The notes: a model not told the origin generated them from the sequence alone. Shown: positions 27,412 to 36,691, counted from the stretch's first letter. The stretch is 64,000 nt of DNA from JBPOFM01 sp051252455 (GCA_051252455.1 JBPOFM010000001.1:372001-436000), one strand, 5' to 3'. Numbers and translations are program-made.

Positions 27412-27495
27412 CAGCGCGAAAAACGGAGTACTCGATTAGATTGAGTAAGAGCGCTTTTCATATTAATATTCAATTCAACATTAAACAGATAAGTA

Positions 27496-29004
27496 ATGTC
27501 AAAAGTTACAGGTAAAGTTGCACAAATCGTTGGTCCAGTGATCGACGTTGCGTTTGAAGCTGGTTCTACACTTCCAAAAATCTACGATTCATTAGAAATC
27601 AAGAAAGCTGATGGCTCTCTTTTAGTCCTAGAAGTTCAATCTCACATTGGTGAAGATACTGTTCGTACTATCGCGATGGATTCTTCCGATGGATTGAGCA
27701 GAGGCACAGAAGTGGTAGCAACAGGCGCTCCTATTCAAATGCCAGTTGGTGAAGATGTTTACGGTCGTTTGTTTAATGTCATTGGTGATGCTATTGATGG
27801 ATTAGGTGATCTTCCTAAAGCTGGAGACGCTGGTTTACCTATTCACAGACAAGCACCAAAATTTGAAGATTTGTCAACTTCTACTGAAGTTTTATTCACA
27901 GGAATCAAAGTAATCGACTTGATTGAGCCTTATGCAAAAGGTGGTAAAATCGGTCTTTTTGGTGGTGCTGGTGTTGGTAAAACAGTATTGATTCAGGAGT
28001 TGATTAACAATATCGCCAAAGGTCACGGTGGATTATCAGTATTTGCTGGTGTAGGTGAAAGAACACGCGAAGGAAATGACCTTTTGAGAGAGATGTTGGA
28101 ATCTGGAATTATCAAATATGGTGGCGACTTTATGCATTCTATGGAAGAAGGCGGATGGGATCTATCTAAAGTTGATAAAAACATCATGAAAGAATCAAAA
28201 GCGACGTTCGTTTTTGGTCAAATGAATGAGCCTCCTGGAGCGCGTGCTCGTGTGGCTTTATCAGGATTAACTATTGCAGAATATTTCCGTGATGGTGCTG
28301 GTGAAGGACAAGGTAAAGATGTACTTTTCTTCGTAGATAATATCTTCCGTTTTACACAAGCGGGTTCTGAAGTATCTGCATTGCTAGGTCGTATGCCTTC
28401 TGCTGTAGGTTACCAACCAACTTTGGCAACAGAGATGGGTGCGATGCAAGAGCGTATTACTTCAACAAAACGTGGATCAATTACATCTGTACAAGCGGTT
28501 TACGTACCTGCGGATGATTTAACGGATCCTGCTCCTGCAACAACGTTTGCCCACTTGGATGCAACAACCGTATTATCACGTAAAATTGCGGAATTAGGTA
28601 TTTATCCTGCTGTGGATCCATTGGATTCTACATCACGTATCTTGACTGCCGATATTTTAGGAAAAGAACATTATGACTGTGCACAACGTGTAAAAGAGTT
28701 ATTACAACGCTATAAAGAATTACAAGATATCATCGCCATCCTTGGTATGGAAGAACTTTCTGAAGAGGACAAAATGGCTGTAGGGCGTGCAAGACGTGTA
28801 CAACGTTTCTTGTCCCAACCATTCCACGTTGCTGAACAGTTTACAGGTATTCCTGGTGTATTAGTTGATATTAAAGAAACCATCAAAGGATTCAATATGA
28901 TTATGGAAGGAGAATTAGATCACTTACCTGAAGCTGCTTTCAACCTTAAAGGTACTATTGAAGAAGCCATTGAATCTGGAGAAAAAATGTTAGCGGAAGC
29001 GTAA
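27496..29004 (+). CDS. atpD: F1Fo ATP synthase subunit beta
   Basis: The catalytic subunit of F1-ATPase. The 502-residue sequence contains the P-loop GGAGVGKT near residues 156-163, GERTREGNDL, the ATPase signature region PAVDPLDSTSR and the expected N-terminal beta-barrel (ITGKVAQIVGPVIDV-like start). The other F1Fo subunits are not adjacent; in Bacteroidota atpDC is commonly separated from the main atp operon. A promoter-like box lies upstream and a long inverted repeat separates it from atpC. Confidence 0.98.
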   Translation: MSKVTGKVAQIVGPVIDVAFEAGSTLPKIYDSLEIKKADGSLLVLEVQSHIGEDTVRTIAMDSSDGLSRGTEVVATGAPIQMPVGEDVYGRLFNVIGDAIDGLGDLPKAGDAGLPIHRQAPKFEDLSTSTEVLFTGIKVIDLIEPYAKGGKIGLFGGAGVGKTVLIQELINNIAKGHGGLSVFAGVGERTREGNDLLREMLESGIIKYGGDFMHSMEEGGWDLSKVDKNIMKESKATFVFGQMNEPPGARARVALSGLTIAEYFRDGAGEGQGKDVLFFVDNIFRFTQAGSEVSALLGRMPSAVGYQPTLATEMGAMQERITSTKRGSITSVQAVYVPADDLTDPAPATTFAHLDATTVLSRKIAELGIYPAVDPLDSTSRILTADILGKEHYDCAQRVKELLQRYKELQDIIAILGMEELSEEDKMAVGRARRVQRFLSQPFHVAEQFTGIPGVLVDIKETIKGFNMIMEGELDHLPEAAFNLKGTIEEAIESGEKMLAEA

Positions 29005-29012
29005 ATTAGATG

Positions 29013-29063
29013 TGAGATGTGAGACATGAGATATTAGACTTTTATCTCATGTCTCACATCTCA
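29013..29063 (+). repeat. Perfect 20-bp inverted repeat between atpD and atpC
   Basis: Arms 29013-29032 and 29044-29063 are exact reverse complements made of TGAGATG and GAGACATG words, with an 11-base loop. The stem can extend outwards by about five more pairs (29008-29012 with 29064-29068) including two G-U pairs. There is no T run after it, so it is more likely an RNA-processing or stability element, or a repetitive element, than a terminator. Confidence 0.85.
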
Positions 29064-29082
29064 TGTCTCAATACTAAAAAAG

Positions 29083-29358
29083 ATGTATTTAGAGATCGTA
29101 TCACCAGAAGCTTCATTGGTAAGCGGAGAAGTAGAAAGTGTAACTGTACCAGGTGTTGATGGAGAATTCCAGATGTTGAACAATCACGCCCCTATTGTAT
29201 CGTTATTAACTCAAGGCAAAGTAAAATTTAAAGGCAATGCGACAATTGCTGATGGTCATGAGTCTAAATTCACACAGGAAGAGGGAAAATGGGTCTTAAC
29301 AATCAACAGTGGTACTTTGGAAATGAAAGACAATAAAGTAATTGTATTGGTTGACTGA
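29083..29358 (+). CDS. atpC: F1Fo ATP synthase subunit epsilon (short form)
   Basis: A 91-residue subunit epsilon consisting of the N-terminal beta-sandwich only: it starts MYLEIVSPEASLVSGEVESV, typical of the family, and ends IVLVD where E. coli epsilon (139 residues) would begin its two regulatory helices. Loss of the helical domain removes the usual epsilon-inhibitory arm. Short epsilon subunits are normal in Bacteroidota. A bidirectional terminator follows. Confidence 0.95.
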   Translation: MYLEIVSPEASLVSGEVESVTVPGVDGEFQMLNNHAPIVSLLTQGKVKFKGNATIADGHESKFTQEEGKWVLTINSGTLEMKDNKVIVLVD

Positions 29359-29380
29359 TTCCTTCAACTTTAGAAATATA

Positions 29381-29412
29381 AAAAACGTCATGCCCAACAG
29401 CATGACGTTTTT
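29381..29412. terminator. Bidirectional terminator between atpC and the M61 peptidase gene
   Basis: A perfect 13-bp stem AAAAACGTCATGC / GCATGACGTTTTT with a 6-base loop, A run on one side and T run on the other. It serves both convergent genes. Confidence 0.9.
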
Positions 29413-29419
29413 ACTTTTT

Positions 29420-31204
29420 CTATAATTTAGAATCCAACCAATCGGCACGATTCTTTTCCATTTGATCCGTTAATTCTTTCGAATCTGAACCCATCATATA
29501 AATTTCATAAGTTGCTTGTGTTTCAATTGGAAGCATGGTTTCCTTACGAACACCAAATCGTTCAAAAACAACTGGAATGGTATCTCCAACTTTAAAATTA
29601 TTTAATATTGAACTGAAGTTTTCATTCCCTTCCAAAAAAATCAGACCAGCACGAATCAACTTATCTCCTTCTTGAAATCCTGCTTTGTACGATGCCGAAC
29701 CAACTTTCGGATTGCTCATTATTTTCTGATTTCTTACGGAAGCTCCAAATGTGATTTCATCAGTCGTTTTTAAAATCACACCTACTTGATGAAACAAACG
29801 TTCGAAGTCTGGCATTTGACTTTTATGGATGTAATTATTAAAAAATGCATCGCCAAATTCCTTTCCTGCATATGCATTCAATGTGTTCTGCAAGTCTTCT
29901 ATGCTGTAGAATTTTTGTTGTTTTCCAAACTCTTTCCACATCAATTTCATAAAATCATCGAGATTGAGGTCTTTTTCCCTTAACGACAAATCCAAAGCCA
30001 ATCCCAACATTTCCCCATAACTGTAATAAGATATGAAGGTGTTTTCAAAGTTTGTTTCATCAATAGATTTGGCGGCATCATTAAATGGCGCCAGATAACT
30101 CATCTCAATTGGGTTAAAAAATTGCCGACCTGGAGCTGTCCAAACATAGTTGAAGCCTCTTGTCATGTCCTTAAAATAATAATCTTGACTCCAAATACCT
30201 GTTCGACATTGCGAAAGCGCATCATAATAATTGGTAAAACCTTCAGCAAACCAAAGTCCGCCGCTCATATTGGCACGTTGAAAATCGAAAGGTTCGATGT
30301 CTTTCGGACGGATGCGTTCGACATTCCAGCAATGGAAAAACTCGTGCGCCAATGTTCCGATATTTTGCTCGATGCCGCCAAAAGACAAACTCCTTGTACT
30401 TGGAATCATTGTCGAATTACGATGTTCCATCCCATCTCCTGTCGCATTTGGCATATAACAGGCCAAAAATGTATAATCACCATAATCGAAAGTCGGTAAT
30501 TCTCCAAAGATTTTTTCCTGTTCCAAAACCACTTTTTTAGTGCTTTCAAAATAGCGGTCTAAAGCTTCATCAGATGCGGCATCGTCGTGCAGAACCAAAT
30601 TGATGGTCTGGTCATTCACTTTAAAAGAACGCTTTCTAAAATTTGCAATTTCTACAGGACTGTCCATAAAGTATTGCAAGTCTTTGGCATAATAAGTATT
30701 TCCAGATTGATGTTTTAATTGGGTGGCGATCTTCCAGCTCAAATCTTCTCTTACATTGAACGTCACTTCCATTTCTTGGTCAGCCAATTCCGGAACGTAC
30801 ATAAATGTTGCTGGCATGTTGAGATGGGCATGGGTTTCATCAACTTGCGCATACGTTCCATCGCCATGATTTGCAAATAGAGAATAGGTAACGATGATCG
30901 TCCCATCATGCCCTTTGACGTTCCAAGCGTAAGGATTTTGTCGTGTTGTGTTTAATTTTTTCCCTTTGCCATCCGTTACTTTTACGCTGTAGACATTCTT
31001 CACAAACTCATGCAAGGCATAACGGCCAGGGGAAGATCGCGCCATCGTAAATTCAACTTCATCCGCTTTAAGATTGGAAAAGGTAGCGTGAATGTTTGCT
31101 TCGTGATGCACAGCATTTTCGAATGAAATTGTATATTTTGAAGATATTTGTGCTTGACTTACTGAAAGTGAAAACAAGATAAGTAAACTTATAAAACGAC
31201 TCAT
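29420..31204 (-). CDS. M61-family metallopeptidase with PDZ domain
   Basis: A 594-residue exported protein (signal peptide to about residue 19, ending VSQAQ). The zinc-binding motif is HEFFH (287-291) with the third ligand E321 in WFAEGF. The N-terminal half is the beta-rich domain of glycyl-aminopeptidase-like M61 enzymes, and a PDZ-like domain occupies about 485-560 (VGSASYKAGFQEGDKLI). M61 enzymes cleave N-terminal Gly or Ala. It is likely periplasmic. It stands alone on this strand, convergent with atpC. Confidence 0.92.
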   Translation of the reverse strand: MSRFISLLILFSLSVSQAQISSKYTISFENAVHHEANIHATFSNLKADEVEFTMARSSPGRYALHEFVKNVYSVKVTDGKGKKLNTTRQNPYAWNVKGHDGTIIVTYSLFANHGDGTYAQVDETHAHLNMPATFMYVPELADQEMEVTFNVREDLSWKIATQLKHQSGNTYYAKDLQYFMDSPVEIANFRKRSFKVNDQTINLVLHDDAASDEALDRYFESTKKVVLEQEKIFGELPTFDYGDYTFLACYMPNATGDGMEHRNSTMIPSTRSLSFGGIEQNIGTLAHEFFHCWNVERIRPKDIEPFDFQRANMSGGLWFAEGFTNYYDALSQCRTGIWSQDYYFKDMTRGFNYVWTAPGRQFFNPIEMSYLAPFNDAAKSIDETNFENTFISYYSYGEMLGLALDLSLREKDLNLDDFMKLMWKEFGKQQKFYSIEDLQNTLNAYAGKEFGDAFFNNYIHKSQMPDFERLFHQVGVILKTTDEITFGASVRNQKIMSNPKVGSASYKAGFQEGDKLIRAGLIFLEGNENFSSILNNFKVGDTIPVVFERFGVRKETMLPIETQATYEIYMMGSDSKELTDQMEKNRADWLDSKL

Positions 31205-31246
31205 GAATGGATATTTTTAATCTCAAATATACAATTTACCCCGTTT

Positions 31247-31453
31247 TTAATCTTTAATATATTCCAAAATATCTGCTGGTTGGCAATCTAATGCTTCGCA
31301 AATAGCCTCTAGAGTTGAAAACCGAATCGCCCGTGCTTTTCCCGTTTTAAGAATGGATAGATTTGCGGTCGTGATTCCGATGATATCAGCAAGTTCAATG
31401 CTTTTCATTCCTCGTTTTTCGAGCATTATATCAAGATTTATTGTAATGGACAT
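31247..31453 (-). CDS. Small Cro/CI-type helix-turn-helix regulator
   Basis: A 68-residue YozG-like XRE-family DNA-binding protein: LDIMLEKRGMKSIELADIIGI and the recognition-helix segment TTANLSILKTGKARAIRFST, ending LDCQPADILEYI as the family does. It lies 2 bases downstream of the DUF2975 membrane protein, a pairing repeated in many bacteria, and probably autoregulates the pair. Confidence 0.88.
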   Translation of the reverse strand: MSITINLDIMLEKRGMKSIELADIIGITTANLSILKTGKARAIRFSTLEAICEALDCQPADILEYIKD

Positions 31454-31455
31454 CT

Positions 31456-31950
31456 TTAGATTGTTAATTCGCTATCCTCCTTAAAATTCTTTGCATTCAA
31501 TATTACTTCACTTTGAATGATAAAAAACAGTCCTATCATGATCATAAATAGTGAAAGCGTAACATCAGAATCATATAGTGAAATACGGCTTATTGTAAGC
31601 TTCACAATCCACAATGCAATAAATACAACAAAACTAAAAATACCAGTTGCAACAAAATAACGACCGCATTTTTTTAAATGTTTCACAACTACTAAATCAA
31701 AATATTTATTGGATAATAAATGTCTCGCTACCTTTCTCAAGTGAAAAAGCCCCATTACAAAAATCACATAACCGATGACACCTATCAAGAGAATCACCCA
31801 AGAAATCCATGTCCATTCGGTTACTGGAATATCTACCATGTTTATTCGTGCAACTCCCAAGGGCATCACAAAAAAGAGACCGATGATTCCGATGGCCTGA
31901 AAAATAAATAAGATATCCACCAAGGTTTTAAAGAGTATGTTCCGTTTCAT
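31456..31950 (-). CDS. DUF2975 membrane protein
   Basis: A 164-residue protein with four hydrophobic helices (about residues 9-33, 48-72, 96-120 and 128-152), matching DUF2975. The ATG at 31950 (MKRNILFKTLVDILF) is chosen over a TTG at 31974. It precedes the XRE-type regulator by 2 bases. Function unknown; the partnership suggests a membrane sensor or effector controlled by the small regulator. Confidence 0.8.
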   Translation of the reverse strand: MKRNILFKTLVDILFIFQAIGIIGLFFVMPLGVARINMVDIPVTEWTWISWVILLIGVIGYVIFVMGLFHLRKVARHLLSNKYFDLVVVKHLKKCGRYFVATGIFSFVVFIALWIVKLTISRISLYDSDVTLSLFMIMIGLFFIIQSEVILNAKNFKEDSELTI

Positions 31951-32046
31951 ATAATTATCGTTTATCAATAACAAATATATAAAAATTATCGAAAAACAAT
32001 AATATTTTGAAATTTTTTTGAATTGCTCATTTCATATAATTGTGAA

Positions 32047-32595
32047 ATGTTTGAAGATGAATTGATTATTAGAGAACCGAAAATTTCGTTGTTGAAGCGA
32101 ATGGTTTTTTCTATCTCATGTGGATTGTTCATCATTTTGATACTCTATTTCCATAGACAAAAAGTGAGCGGAGTTCTAGCTCCAATCGATATGCCGAGAA
32201 TTTACATGTATTTGGGGCTGCTCTTTTTGATTTTGTTATTCACAATTTTACCAATCATAATCAGAGATTACATTTACTTGGATTTTAAGAATTTAAAAAT
32301 TCGATATGCTTATGAAATCGGCTTATTCAGTTATAAGGAAAAATGGCAGGATTTGGAAGATCTCGAATATATTTCAGTATTTAAAAAAAATGAGTTATTC
32401 GAAGTGAATTTATGGTATAAAAAAAATAAGATAGTGAACCTATTTGCGACAGACAAGTTCAGTGACGCCATAGATAATGCCTATCAAATAGCGAATAAAC
32501 TGCAAATCGATTTATTAGACGCTTCCGTAAAAGGTAATCATAGATGGGTTGATAAAAATGTTTATGCTCAAACTTCAAGGATTGAGCATCTGTAA
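32047..32595 (+). CDS. Hypothetical membrane protein with two helices and a PH-like cytoplasmic part
   Basis: A 182-residue protein with two membrane helices (about 18-40 and 52-74 from the ATG at 32047), then a soluble segment with alternating strands (DFKNLKIRYAYEIG, DLEDLEYISVF, EVNLWYKKNKIVNLF) and a final helix. This resembles bacterial PH-like membrane proteins but I cannot assign a family. It is divergent from the DUF2975 pair. The ATG is preferred to a TTG at 32023. Confidence 0.6.
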   Translation: MFEDELIIREPKISLLKRMVFSISCGLFIILILYFHRQKVSGVLAPIDMPRIYMYLGLLFLILLFTILPIIIRDYIYLDFKNLKIRYAYEIGLFSYKEKWQDLEDLEYISVFKKNELFEVNLWYKKNKIVNLFATDKFSDAIDNAYQIANKLQIDLLDASVKGNHRWVDKNVYAQTSRIEHL

Positions 32596-32826
32596 GACAC
32601 CCATCTGTTTTTTGGAAAGACAACATTTACAATTAACATATGTATGATCACCAATTAATGGTATTGCCAAACCATTTTATTATTCAGTTTTTTTAACGAA
32701 ATAAATAATTATCGACGCTACTGTAACAAATTAAAAAAATCATCTACCTATAATATAAGCGCTCCTATTTTTGATTACTAGAATGAAAGCGTTTATCTTA
32801 CAAGTCTAATTCAATACGTACCACCC

Positions 32827-33462
32827 ATGATAGAATGGTTTTCAGCTTTAGATTTATTCTCTAAATTTTATTGGGTCATCGCTTTGATTGGCTCCGTAAT
32901 TTTCGTCTTCATCATTATCACAACGCTTATGGGTATGGATGGTGCAGACGATTTCGGCGATGTAGATACTAGCATTGAAGCGGACACTGGAATTGAATTT
33001 CAATTTATATCGCTTAAGAATCTGATTGGCTTTTTCACCATTTTTGGCTGGAGTGGCATTGCCTGTATAGGCGAAGGCGTTTCGAAACCAATGACAGTGG
33101 TGGTTTCTGTAATTTCTGGTCTTATTATGATGTTCATTATGGCTGCAATGTTCCATTACATGAAAAAATTAGCTGATAGTGGCACGCTAAATTATAAAAA
33201 TGCACTTGATGCCGTCGGCGAAGTCTATTTAACCATAGGAGAAAATCGTTCAAGAATGGGAAAAGTTAGCGTTAGAGTTCAAGGCACACTTCGCGAGCTG
33301 GATGCTCTCACTGATTCCTTTACCGAACTTAAATCTGGAACCATCATCAAGGTCGTCGATGTCACCAGTAATGGCATATTAATCGTTGATCAAACCATAA
33401 AACCAATTAACCCAACTAATTCTGATACTTATGAACTTCCTGCTAACACAAGAGACATTTAA
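32827..33462 (+). CDS. NfeD-like membrane protein (OB-fold), partner of flotillin
   Basis: A 211-residue protein with three membrane helices (about 12-38, 60-80 and 84-112) and a C-terminal small beta-barrel (about 125-205; GEVYLTIGENRSRMGKVSVR) typical of NfeD/YuaF proteins. Its end overlaps the flotillin gene by 32 bases, as expected for the YuaF-YuaG type pair that organises membrane microdomains. An acidic loop (GADDFGDVDT) follows the first helix. Family assignment rests on architecture and neighbour. Confidence 0.72.
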   Translation: MIEWFSALDLFSKFYWVIALIGSVIFVFIIITTLMGMDGADDFGDVDTSIEADTGIEFQFISLKNLIGFFTIFGWSGIACIGEGVSKPMTVVVSVISGLIMMFIMAAMFHYMKKLADSGTLNYKNALDAVGEVYLTIGENRSRMGKVSVRVQGTLRELDALTDSFTELKSGTIIKVVDVTSNGILIVDQTIKPINPTNSDTYELPANTRDI

Positions 33463-34858
33463 TTTAGGACTGCCAATCGCAGTCATCGTGGCAATACTTT
33501 TTGTATTTGTATTCCTCATTGTATTGATCAAACGCTATAAGCGTTGCCCTTCTGACCGTATTTTGGTTGTTTATGGTAAAGTGGGCGGTGGACAGTCGGC
33601 CAAATGTATCCATGGTGGCGCTGCCTTCATCTTTCCTGTCATTCAAGATTATGAATTTTTGAATTTGACACCAATGTCCATTGAGGTGAACTTGGTAAAC
33701 GCACTTTCAAAACAAAATATTCGTGTGAACGTACCGTCTCGTTTTACCATTGGTATTTCTACCGAACCTGGTGTGATGCAAAATGCTGCGGAACGATTGT
33801 TAGGCTTAGCGATGCAAGACATTCAGGAATTGGCGAAAGAAATTATTTTTGGTCAACTGCGTTTGGTGGTCGCTTCTATGGATATTGAAGAAATTAACAA
33901 TGACAGAGATAAATTTTTGACCAACATTTCACAAAGTGTGGAATCCGAGTTGAAGAAAGTTGGATTGAAATTGATCAACGTAAATATCACCGATATCGTA
34001 GATGAATCTGGATACATTGAGGCTTTGGGTAAAGAAGCTGCGGCCCATGCCATTAATGCGGCTCGTAAATCGGTTGCCGAAAAAGTAAGAGATGGCTCGA
34101 TTGGTGAAGCGAATGCTGTACAAGATCAACGTTCACAAGTTGCTGCGGCCAATGCGCAGGCTGTAGAAGGTGAAAATACTGCAAAAATTGCTGTAGCCAA
34201 TTCAGATTCCTTAAGACGTCAACGTGAAGCCGAGGCGGAACGCGTTGCAACGGCTTCAGAGAAAGTTCAAACAGCAAAAGGTTTGGAAGAATCATACGCT
34301 GCCGAAAAACAAGCGGAAATCGCGAGAGCCGAGCGTGAGCGTTCGTCTCAAATGGCAGATGTCATTGTACCTGCGGAAATCGATAAGCAAAAAGTGGAAA
34401 TCGATGCAGAAGCAGAAGCAGAACGCATTAGACGTAGAGCTAAAGGGGAAGCCGATGCCATTTTATACAAAGCACAAGCGGAAGCACAAGGTCTTTTTGA
34501 AGTTTTGACGAAACAAGCTGCTGGTTTGGATCAAATCGTCAAAGCTGCTGGTAATAATTCCAAAGATGCTGTCTTACTTTTAATTGCAGATAAATTGCCA
34601 GATTTGGTAAGAATGCAATCGGAGGCCATCAAAAATATAAAAATTGATAAAGTAACCGTTTGGGAAAATGGGTCAGGAAAAGATGGAAAAACATCAACTG
34701 CCAATTTCCTTTCAGGAATGTACAAATCAGTACCACCATTGCAAGAGATGTTCAACATGGCTGGAATGGAATTGCCTGAATATTTAAAAGGAAAAGACAT
34801 TGCTGATTCGGAAGCTAAAGAAATGAATGCAGAGCAAGCCAAGGAAATTAAAAAATAA
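33431..34858 (+). CDS. Flotillin-family SPFH/Band 7 protein
   Basis: A 475-residue flotillin. One N-terminal membrane helix (about 13-33) is followed by a CPSDRILVVYGKVGGG segment and the SPFH domain (about 38-200). A long Ala/Glu-rich coiled coil (about 205-350, with AEAERV repeats) and a C-terminal region complete the standard layout. Flotillins oligomerise into cages that recruit proteins to membrane microdomains. It overlaps the NfeD-like gene by 32 bases and its stop overlaps the next small membrane gene by 1 base (TAATG), so the three form an operon. Confidence 0.92.
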   Translation: MNFLLTQETFNLGLPIAVIVAILFVFVFLIVLIKRYKRCPSDRILVVYGKVGGGQSAKCIHGGAAFIFPVIQDYEFLNLTPMSIEVNLVNALSKQNIRVNVPSRFTIGISTEPGVMQNAAERLLGLAMQDIQELAKEIIFGQLRLVVASMDIEEINNDRDKFLTNISQSVESELKKVGLKLINVNITDIVDESGYIEALGKEAAAHAINAARKSVAEKVRDGSIGEANAVQDQRSQVAAANAQAVEGENTAKIAVANSDSLRRQREAEAERVATASEKVQTAKGLEESYAAEKQAEIARAERERSSQMADVIVPAEIDKQKVEIDAEAEAERIRRRAKGEADAILYKAQAEAQGLFEVLTKQAAGLDQIVKAAGNNSKDAVLLLIADKLPDLVRMQSEAIKNIKIDKVTVWENGSGKDGKTSTANFLSGMYKSVPPLQEMFNMAGMELPEYLKGKDIADSEAKEMNAEQAKEIKK

Positions 34859-35052
34859 TGAGAAGCATTTTAGCTGTAGGAATATGTGTTCTATTGGTAG
34901 GTATTCCTACAGCAATTATCTATTATGTTGTTTCAATTGGTATCATAGGACTTTTTGATATGGAGACCTACGTAGGAATATTGCTCACATCCGCTTTTCT
35001 AATTTTAATCTGGAATGTCTATAAATACGTATCGAAATTCTTCAGATTCTAA
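34858..35052 (+). CDS. Small membrane protein downstream of flotillin
   Basis: A 64-residue protein that is almost entirely two hydrophobic helices (about 4-33 and 38-59). It starts in a TAATG overlap with the flotillin stop, suggesting translational coupling and a role in the same complex. I do not recognise a family. Confidence 0.65.
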   Translation: MRSILAVGICVLLVGIPTAIIYYVVSIGIIGLFDMETYVGILLTSAFLILIWNVYKYVSKFFRF

Positions 35053-35086
35053 ATCTCATTTAGCATAAAGACTAAACCTCATAACC

Positions 35087-35629
35087 ATGAAGAACATTCC
35101 TATTTTAACTATTCTAATAATGTTCTGTACCTTCACCTCACCAGCAGTTGCTCAAGACGAGCGTTTTATTGAGGACTACTTGGAACGTTTAGAAAATTCT
35201 CGAAAGTATTTAGTCCTTGTAGCAGAAATGATGCCTGAAGACGCCTATAATTTTAAAGCGTCACCAGAATCGCTTTCGTTTGCAGAAAATCTTTTGCATA
35301 TTGGTTATGCAATGGATTGGCATAGTCAGTCGTTGTTGGGAGGACGTGAATCCAGGGATTGGAAAACGGATACCATTTTTAAGGTTGATAATAAATCGAA
35401 AGCAGAGATGATTGCCACGGTCAACAAAACATTTGATGAAACTATCCAATTGATCAAAGATTTCGACGTTAAGAAATTAAATGACGAAATGGATTATTTT
35501 GGATTAACCCGATCAAAACGGCAAATTTTCATGTTGCTTGCCGACCACATTACACATCACAGAGCGCAAATGTTAGTGTCTTTGAGATTGAATGGATTGG
35601 TGCCACCAAGATATGTTCTGTTTCAATAA
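35087..35629 (+). CDS. Exported DinB/YfiT-superfamily protein
   Basis: A 180-residue protein with a clear Sec signal peptide (cleavage after AVAQ, about residue 23) ahead of a four-helix DinB domain. The metal-binding histidine pattern is present: H in NLLHIGYAMDWH and in DHITHHRAQM. DinB-fold proteins include bacillithiol transferases and metal-dependent hydrolases, but secreted versions have no established role. Another DinB protein without a signal is at 59089. Confidence 0.82.
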   Translation: MKNIPILTILIMFCTFTSPAVAQDERFIEDYLERLENSRKYLVLVAEMMPEDAYNFKASPESLSFAENLLHIGYAMDWHSQSLLGGRESRDWKTDTIFKVDNKSKAEMIATVNKTFDETIQLIKDFDVKKLNDEMDYFGLTRSKRQIFMLLADHITHHRAQMLVSLRLNGLVPPRYVLFQ

Positions 35630-35631
35630 AG

Positions 35632-35666
35632 GGGTTTTTAATGAGATTAAAAATTCTTAAAAACCC
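35632..35666 (+). terminator. Possible hairpin after the exported DinB gene
   Basis: GGGTTTTTAA (35632-35641) pairs with TTAAAAACCC (35657-35666) across a 15-base loop. No T run follows, so termination is uncertain. Confidence 0.35.
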
Positions 35667-35827
35667 AAAACTGCGCATGAAAACAATTGATTCAAGTTGT
35701 TAATATTCAATAAGTTAATACTCATCATTAAGGGCCTCACGAATTGGTTTCACACCTAAATATTTAACATTCCTTTAGAAAATTTAAGTAACGTTTTCTT
35801 AACTTTACAAGCTAAAATCATTGAACC

Positions 35828-36691
35828 TTGGCATTAGACCTGCAAGACATTCCCCGAGTAAAAACTATAACCAAAGAGGAATTTTTAAAACATTATTTTA
35901 AACCACAGAAGCCAGTGGTTATTGAGCAATTTATTGAAGATTGGCCCGCATATAAAAAATGGTCTTTAGACTATATGAAAGAAACGGTCGGAGAGAAAAT
36001 CGTACCGCTCTATGATGATAGACCTGTTGATTACAAGGACGGTTTTAACGAACCCCACGCTACAATGAAGATGAAGAATTATATCGATCTGTTAAAGCGA
36101 GAACCTACAAAATTTCGTATTTTTCTTTGGAATGCCTTAAAGGAAGTACCACAATTACAAAAAGATTATTCATATCCAGATTTTGGCTTGAAACTGATGA
36201 AAAGTTTACCGATGTTGTTTTTTGGTGGAACCAATTCACATACGTTTATGCATTACGATATTGACCTTGCCAATATTTTCCATTTTCATTTTGAGGGAAA
36301 GAAGCTCTGTATCCTTTTTGACCAAAGACAGAATAAATATATTTATAAGATTCCACATTCCTTGATCACTCGGGAAGATATCGATTTTTCAAATCCAGAT
36401 TTTGAGAAGTGGCCAGCCCTCAAGCATGCAAAAGGACACGTGACCGAATTAAAACATGGTGAAGTACTGTATATGCCAGAAGGTTATTGGCATTATATGA
36501 AATATCTAACACCGGGCTTCTCAATGAGCTTGCGTGCCATCGCACGAAATCCAATGAATTTTGGACATGCCATCTACAATATATTCTTCCTACGTCATTT
36601 TGACAATGCGATGCGTCGTATTAAAGGCCAGAAATGGATTGATTGGAAAAACGAAGAAGCCGTAAAACGCACGAATATGAGTTTAAAATAA
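35828..36691 (+). CDS. JmjC/cupin-like Fe(II)/2-oxoglutarate-dependent oxygenase
   Basis: A 287-residue cupin-8 (FIH-like) protein. The iron ligands are H142 and D144 in MHYDID and H222 in GYWHYM; the N-terminal KPVVIEQFIEDWPAYKKWS is the family hallmark. These enzymes hydroxylate protein side chains such as Arg, Asp or His on ribosomal or other proteins. The start must be the TTG at 35828: the next codon but one upstream in frame is a stop and no ATG occurs before Met50, inside the domain. It is followed by a small outer-membrane protein gene. Confidence 0.88.
   Translation: MALDLQDIPRVKTITKEEFLKHYFKPQKPVVIEQFIEDWPAYKKWSLDYMKETVGEKIVPLYDDRPVDYKDGFNEPHATMKMKNYIDLLKREPTKFRIFLWNALKEVPQLQKDYSYPDFGLKLMKSLPMLFFGGTNSHTFMHYDIDLANIFHFHFEGKKLCILFDQRQNKYIYKIPHSLITREDIDFSNPDFEKWPALKHAKGHVTELKHGEVLYMPEGYWHYMKYLTPGFSMSLRAIARNPMNFGHAIYNIFFLRHFDNAMRRIKGQKWIDWKNEEAVKRTNMSLK

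Noticed and set aside
29083..29358. Truncated atpC
   Set aside because: The 91-residue epsilon is the usual short form in Bacteroidota, ending in a complete beta-sandwich.
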